In this document: one piece after another, positions 61,101 to 64,000 of the stretch
How the letters are laid out: every line of letters starts with the position of its first letter
Position numbering within the stretch: the first letter of the stretch is position 1
From: Azolla caroliniana
Taxonomy: Eukaryota; Polypodiophyta
DNA length: 64,000 nucleotides
NCBI GenBank assembly: GCA_043228905.1
Contig: JBHGNT010000006.1
Span: 6,200,001-6,264,000, forward strand
Direction: 5' to 3'
Notes under the pieces: generated by a model
Told to the model about the DNA's origin: nothing
Databases searched by the model: none
What the model saw: only the letters and a program-made list of their open reading frames with translations
Translations under genes and position numbers: made by a program

Positions 61101-62638
61101 AGAGAAAGAAACAATAGTTGACATGGCGTATGATTTCCTTGATCTTGAAATTATAACATCATTTGAACTCATCAGAAGATGATTTAAGTTTCTCAGGCTT
61201 ATCTATTTGCTTATGCTGCAGTGCAGCACCTGGAGGGAAAACTACATATTTGGCTGCCCTTATGAAGAATACAGGTTAGGTTTAGTTTTTTATTTTCTCA
61301 ACAATTCTGCAATGAAATAGAATTGTTTATTTGGGTAATTGAGATCAGCACTGGGCTAAGTTAAAAAAGCAATGTACTTGTTTTATATTCCATGTTTCAA
61401 ATGATTTAGTAAAATGGCAAATATGAGTGATTGGGTAGGAATTGACATCTCCTATATAGAAACGATGGATTGACATGTTCTGCCTTTTGGTTTTATGTGT
61501 TTCTTGCTTCTTTGTGCTTCTCCTGTTGGGGGATTGTTCATTCATCTCTCTCTCCCTCACTCATGCTGTGTCAAAGGATGGTAATGTGGTAAAAAAGAAT
61601 CAACTGAACCGAAATGGGTAATGTTTGAGTGCTGGCTGTCAATTACCAAATGTTATGGCTGTAATTTCATAAATGATTGACAGTATGAGATTGATGCACT
61701 TTTTGGAGAGGAATGCAATCTAATGGATTGTACGTGCTACTGAGTATTCAGCGTGCATTTAGGTGGGAATCAAATAGCTCCATCTGTGCTAAGTATGAAC
61801 TAGAACGGGATATTTGTGTCATTTTAAAAAGGCTTTGCTAGTTGTGGAAGGTGAATTTTCTGCCTTCTAGGAAGAGAAAATGCCATTCTCTTCATTTTTC
61901 GTAAGTAACAGAGGAAGTATCATAGTCTGCTTTTTCTTTGTCATTTTATTTAGTGAATTATGTTTGAAATTCCGCCCATTTATGTGTGTGCTAGTGCATG
62001 TGAAAAATCTTGAGAAGTTTTAAGTTTTAAGTCCGGTCCATCAGGGGTGATATAGATACACTCGCATTTACTACGGTAAATTTTGCTTCATTTATGATTC
62101 ACTTTCTATGCCTTTCTGATACTCCACATGTTCCCATTTATGTGAATGTGCTAATTGCATGTGACAATATTGAGAAGTTCATGGTTTTGGTTCTTTCTGC
62201 AAGGGGTTATATTTGCAAATGAGTTCAAGGAAAAGAGGTTGAAGTCTTTATCTGCAAATCTTCATCGAATGGGTGTAACCAATACCATAGTTTGTAACTA
62301 CGATGGACGGGAGGTTAGTTAACGCAAAAAATACTGTGCTCTTTTTAGCTATTGTTATGTGAAGGAAAAACAGTATCAAAAACAGTATCTATTCTTCTTC
62401 TTCAGCTGCCAAAAGTTGTTGGGATAAACAGGGTGGATAGAATCTTGCTGGATGCACCTTGTAGTGGTACTGGGGTGAGTATTTGACGTGTTTTCTGAAT
62501 TTGATTATTTGAATAATATAGTTGTTTTTCAAATTGTTTCAAAATTTGCATTTTGTTTTCCAGGTTGTAGCAAAGGACCAGTCTGTGAAGGTGTCAAAGG
62601 GTGCATTGGACATTGAGAAGTGTGCAGCTCTTCAAAAG
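58175..62638 (+). CDS. NOP2: NOP2-type 25S rRNA m5C methyltransferase, 3' end off window
   Basis: Nucleolar RsmB/NOP2-family enzyme that makes 5-methylcytosine in large-subunit rRNA and is needed for ribosome assembly. Thirteen exons are in phase: 58,175-58,214; 58,289-58,510; 58,629-58,768; 59,042-59,105; 59,195-59,328; 59,404-59,487; 60,741-60,815; 60,896-60,967; 61,054-61,127; 61,222-61,274; 62,204-62,313; 62,406-62,474; 62,564-62,638, giving 404 residues. The first intron uses a GC donor (AAG|GCAAGC); the others are GT-AG. The start [13 protein letters not shown] begins a basic then very acidic (D/E) nucleolar-type N-terminus. Later come [15 protein letters not shown], the SAM-binding VDMAAAPGGKT near residue 300, [19 protein letters not shown] and the motif [12 protein letters not shown] near residue 375. 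The motif VI Cys (STCS) is not in the window, so at least one more exon lies to the right. Confidence 0.95.
59759..60140. repeat. Three tandem copies of about 122 bp in a NOP2 intron
   Basis: Units share 'ggaagatttacatgcttcaa', 'tctcatatttttatttg', 'agcaatcaat' and 'gttcactttagttagcctt'. They lie in the intron between exons six and seven. No coding potential. Confidence 0.85.
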
Positions 62639-62773
62639 GTATAATATGTTTATTGTTGATGTACTGCTATCACTGATGTACACAGAAACATAAATTTCTG
62701 AGTGTTTTTATTTGATACTGTGTTTATGAAGAAACCTATATAAAGATCTACGTATCTTGATCTTATTTACTTT

Positions 62774-64000
62774 GAAAGGTTTAAGTGGTTGTAATATCGT
62801 AAGTGCCCTTCTCAAGATGTGAGAAGTTCTACGAAAAAGGAAAATAAGAAAAGCTTTTCTGCTCATGACACGCCCAATATGATTAATATCTATTTATCCT
62901 GTTAAAAATCAAATCCGCAAGAGAGTGACTTTACCTATAGCACTGTTGATCCCATGATATCAATATTGCTCTTTTTCTCCTTTGCAAAATTGAACACCTT
63001 CTCTTCTTCTTTGGTTTGGGGTTTAGGCGCATGCTAGATCTCAACAAGATTTAGAAAGGGTAGCAGCCAGACAACTGTGTAGGGCTCCTTTCCACGGAGG
63101 CAATGAGTTAATTTACTCGTGTTTCTACTATTCTAGAGCCCACATTCTTGACAATCAATGCAACTCATTGTTTGTCCCAATAAACAGGGTGGGTTTCAAA
63201 GTGTTGGGAATAGCTTGTGTTTGTCTTAAGCAACCAACATGTGTGTTACTATTAGATGTGTAGGTGGATAATGAAAGGTTGAAGTGGTTGTAATATCGTA
63301 AGTGCTCTTCTCAAGATGTGAGAAGTTCTACGAAAAAGGAAAATAAGAAAAGCTTTTCTGCTCATGACACGCCGAATATGATTAATTTCTATTTATCCTG
63401 CTAAAAATCAAATCCGCAAGGGAGTGACTTTTACCTATAGCACTGTTGATCCCATGATATCAATATTGCTCTTTTTCTCCTCTTGCAAAATTGAACACCT
63501 TCTCTTCTTCTTTGGTTTGGGGTTTAGGCGCATGCTAGATCTCAACAAGATTTAGAAAGGGTAGCAGCCAGACAACTGTGTAGGGCTCCTTTCCACGGAG
63601 GCAATGAGTTAATTTACTCGTGTTTCTACTATTCTAGAGCCCACATTCTTGACAATCAATGCAACTCATTGTTTGTCCCAATAAACAGGGTGGGTTTCAA
63701 AGTGTTGGGAATAGCTTGTGTTTGTCTTAAGCAACCAACATGTGTGTTACTATTAGATGTGTAGGTGGATAATGAAAGGTTGAAGTGGTTGTAATATCGT
63801 AAGTGCTCTTCTCAAGATGTGAGAAGTTCTACGAAAAAGGAAAATAAGAAAAGCTTTTCTGCTCATGACACGCCGAATATGATTAATTTCTATTTATCCT
63901 GCTAAAAATCAAATCCGCAAGGGAGTGACTTTTACCTATAGCACTGTTGATCCCATGATATCAATATTGCTCTTTTTCTCCTCTTGCAAAATTGAACACC
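62774..64000. repeat. 500-bp tandem repeat array after the last visible NOP2 exon
   Basis: Units start at about 62,774, 63,273 and 63,774, so the period is 499-501 bp. The third unit runs off the right edge. The second and third are identical over the visible 220 bp; the first differs from them at several positions. Each unit has an open stretch of about 80 codons from 'gcgcatgctagatctcaac' to a TAG, without a recognised motif. The array probably lies in the NOP2 intron that precedes the motif VI exon. Confidence 0.92.

Overview
This window is nuclear DNA from a flowering plant. Evidence: spliced genes with GT-AG introns, a plastid-targeted transketolase, plant-type CDC73 and NOP2, Ty1/copia elements primed by initiator tRNA-Met, SINE-like tRNA-derived repeats, a foldback MITE and abundant GA/CT microsatellites. 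The species cannot be fixed from sequence alone. The AT-rich introns and intergenic DNA argue against a grass.

Layout. 0.6-2.9 kb (minus): 5' part of an unrecognised gene with a degenerate EF-hand; the rest probably lies past the left edge. 3.35-4.86 kb: tandem array of a tRNA-like box-A segment alternating with GA microsatellite, grown from a SINE-like element. 9.35-12.18 kb (minus): a three-exon gene for an 882-residue serine-rich coiled-coil protein of unknown function. 13-19.6 kb: intergenic, with a LINE relic near 18.1-18.75 kb. 19.63-25.23 kb (minus): structurally complete copia element (391-bp LTRs, ATCTT target duplication) with a broken pol. 26.6-31.7 kb (minus): older copia relic. 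31.84-48.58 kb: a nested transposon complex bounded by 529-bp LTRs of a gag-only (TR-GAG-like) family. It contains a second gag-only element in the opposite orientation, a solo LTR, an inverted third-type LTR, a decayed copia element (39.5-44.2 kb) and an unrelated solo LTR carrying a 54-bp minisatellite.

The right end is gene-rich. CDC73 (plus, 50.14-51.70 kb) converges on plastidic transketolase (minus, 56.57-53.17 kb). All seven transketolase exons and their splice sites are intact, but there are two in-frame TGA codons. A 122-bp Mutator-type foldback MITE follows. NOP2, the nucleolar 25S rRNA m5C methyltransferase (plus, from 58.18 kb), runs off the right edge; its last visible exon ends at 62,638 and is followed by a 500-bp tandem array that continues to the window end.

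The genes do not form a pathway. CDC73 acts in Pol II elongation and chromatin, transketolase in the Calvin and pentose-phosphate cycles, NOP2 in ribosome biogenesis. The most unusual items are the charged C-terminal extension of the copia polyprotein, which reads through the polypurine tract and stops inside the 3' LTR in two separate elements; the SINE-like element with facing tRNA-like ends and its array; the two-TGA transketolase; and the nested gag-only LTR family with telo-box motifs in every LTR.
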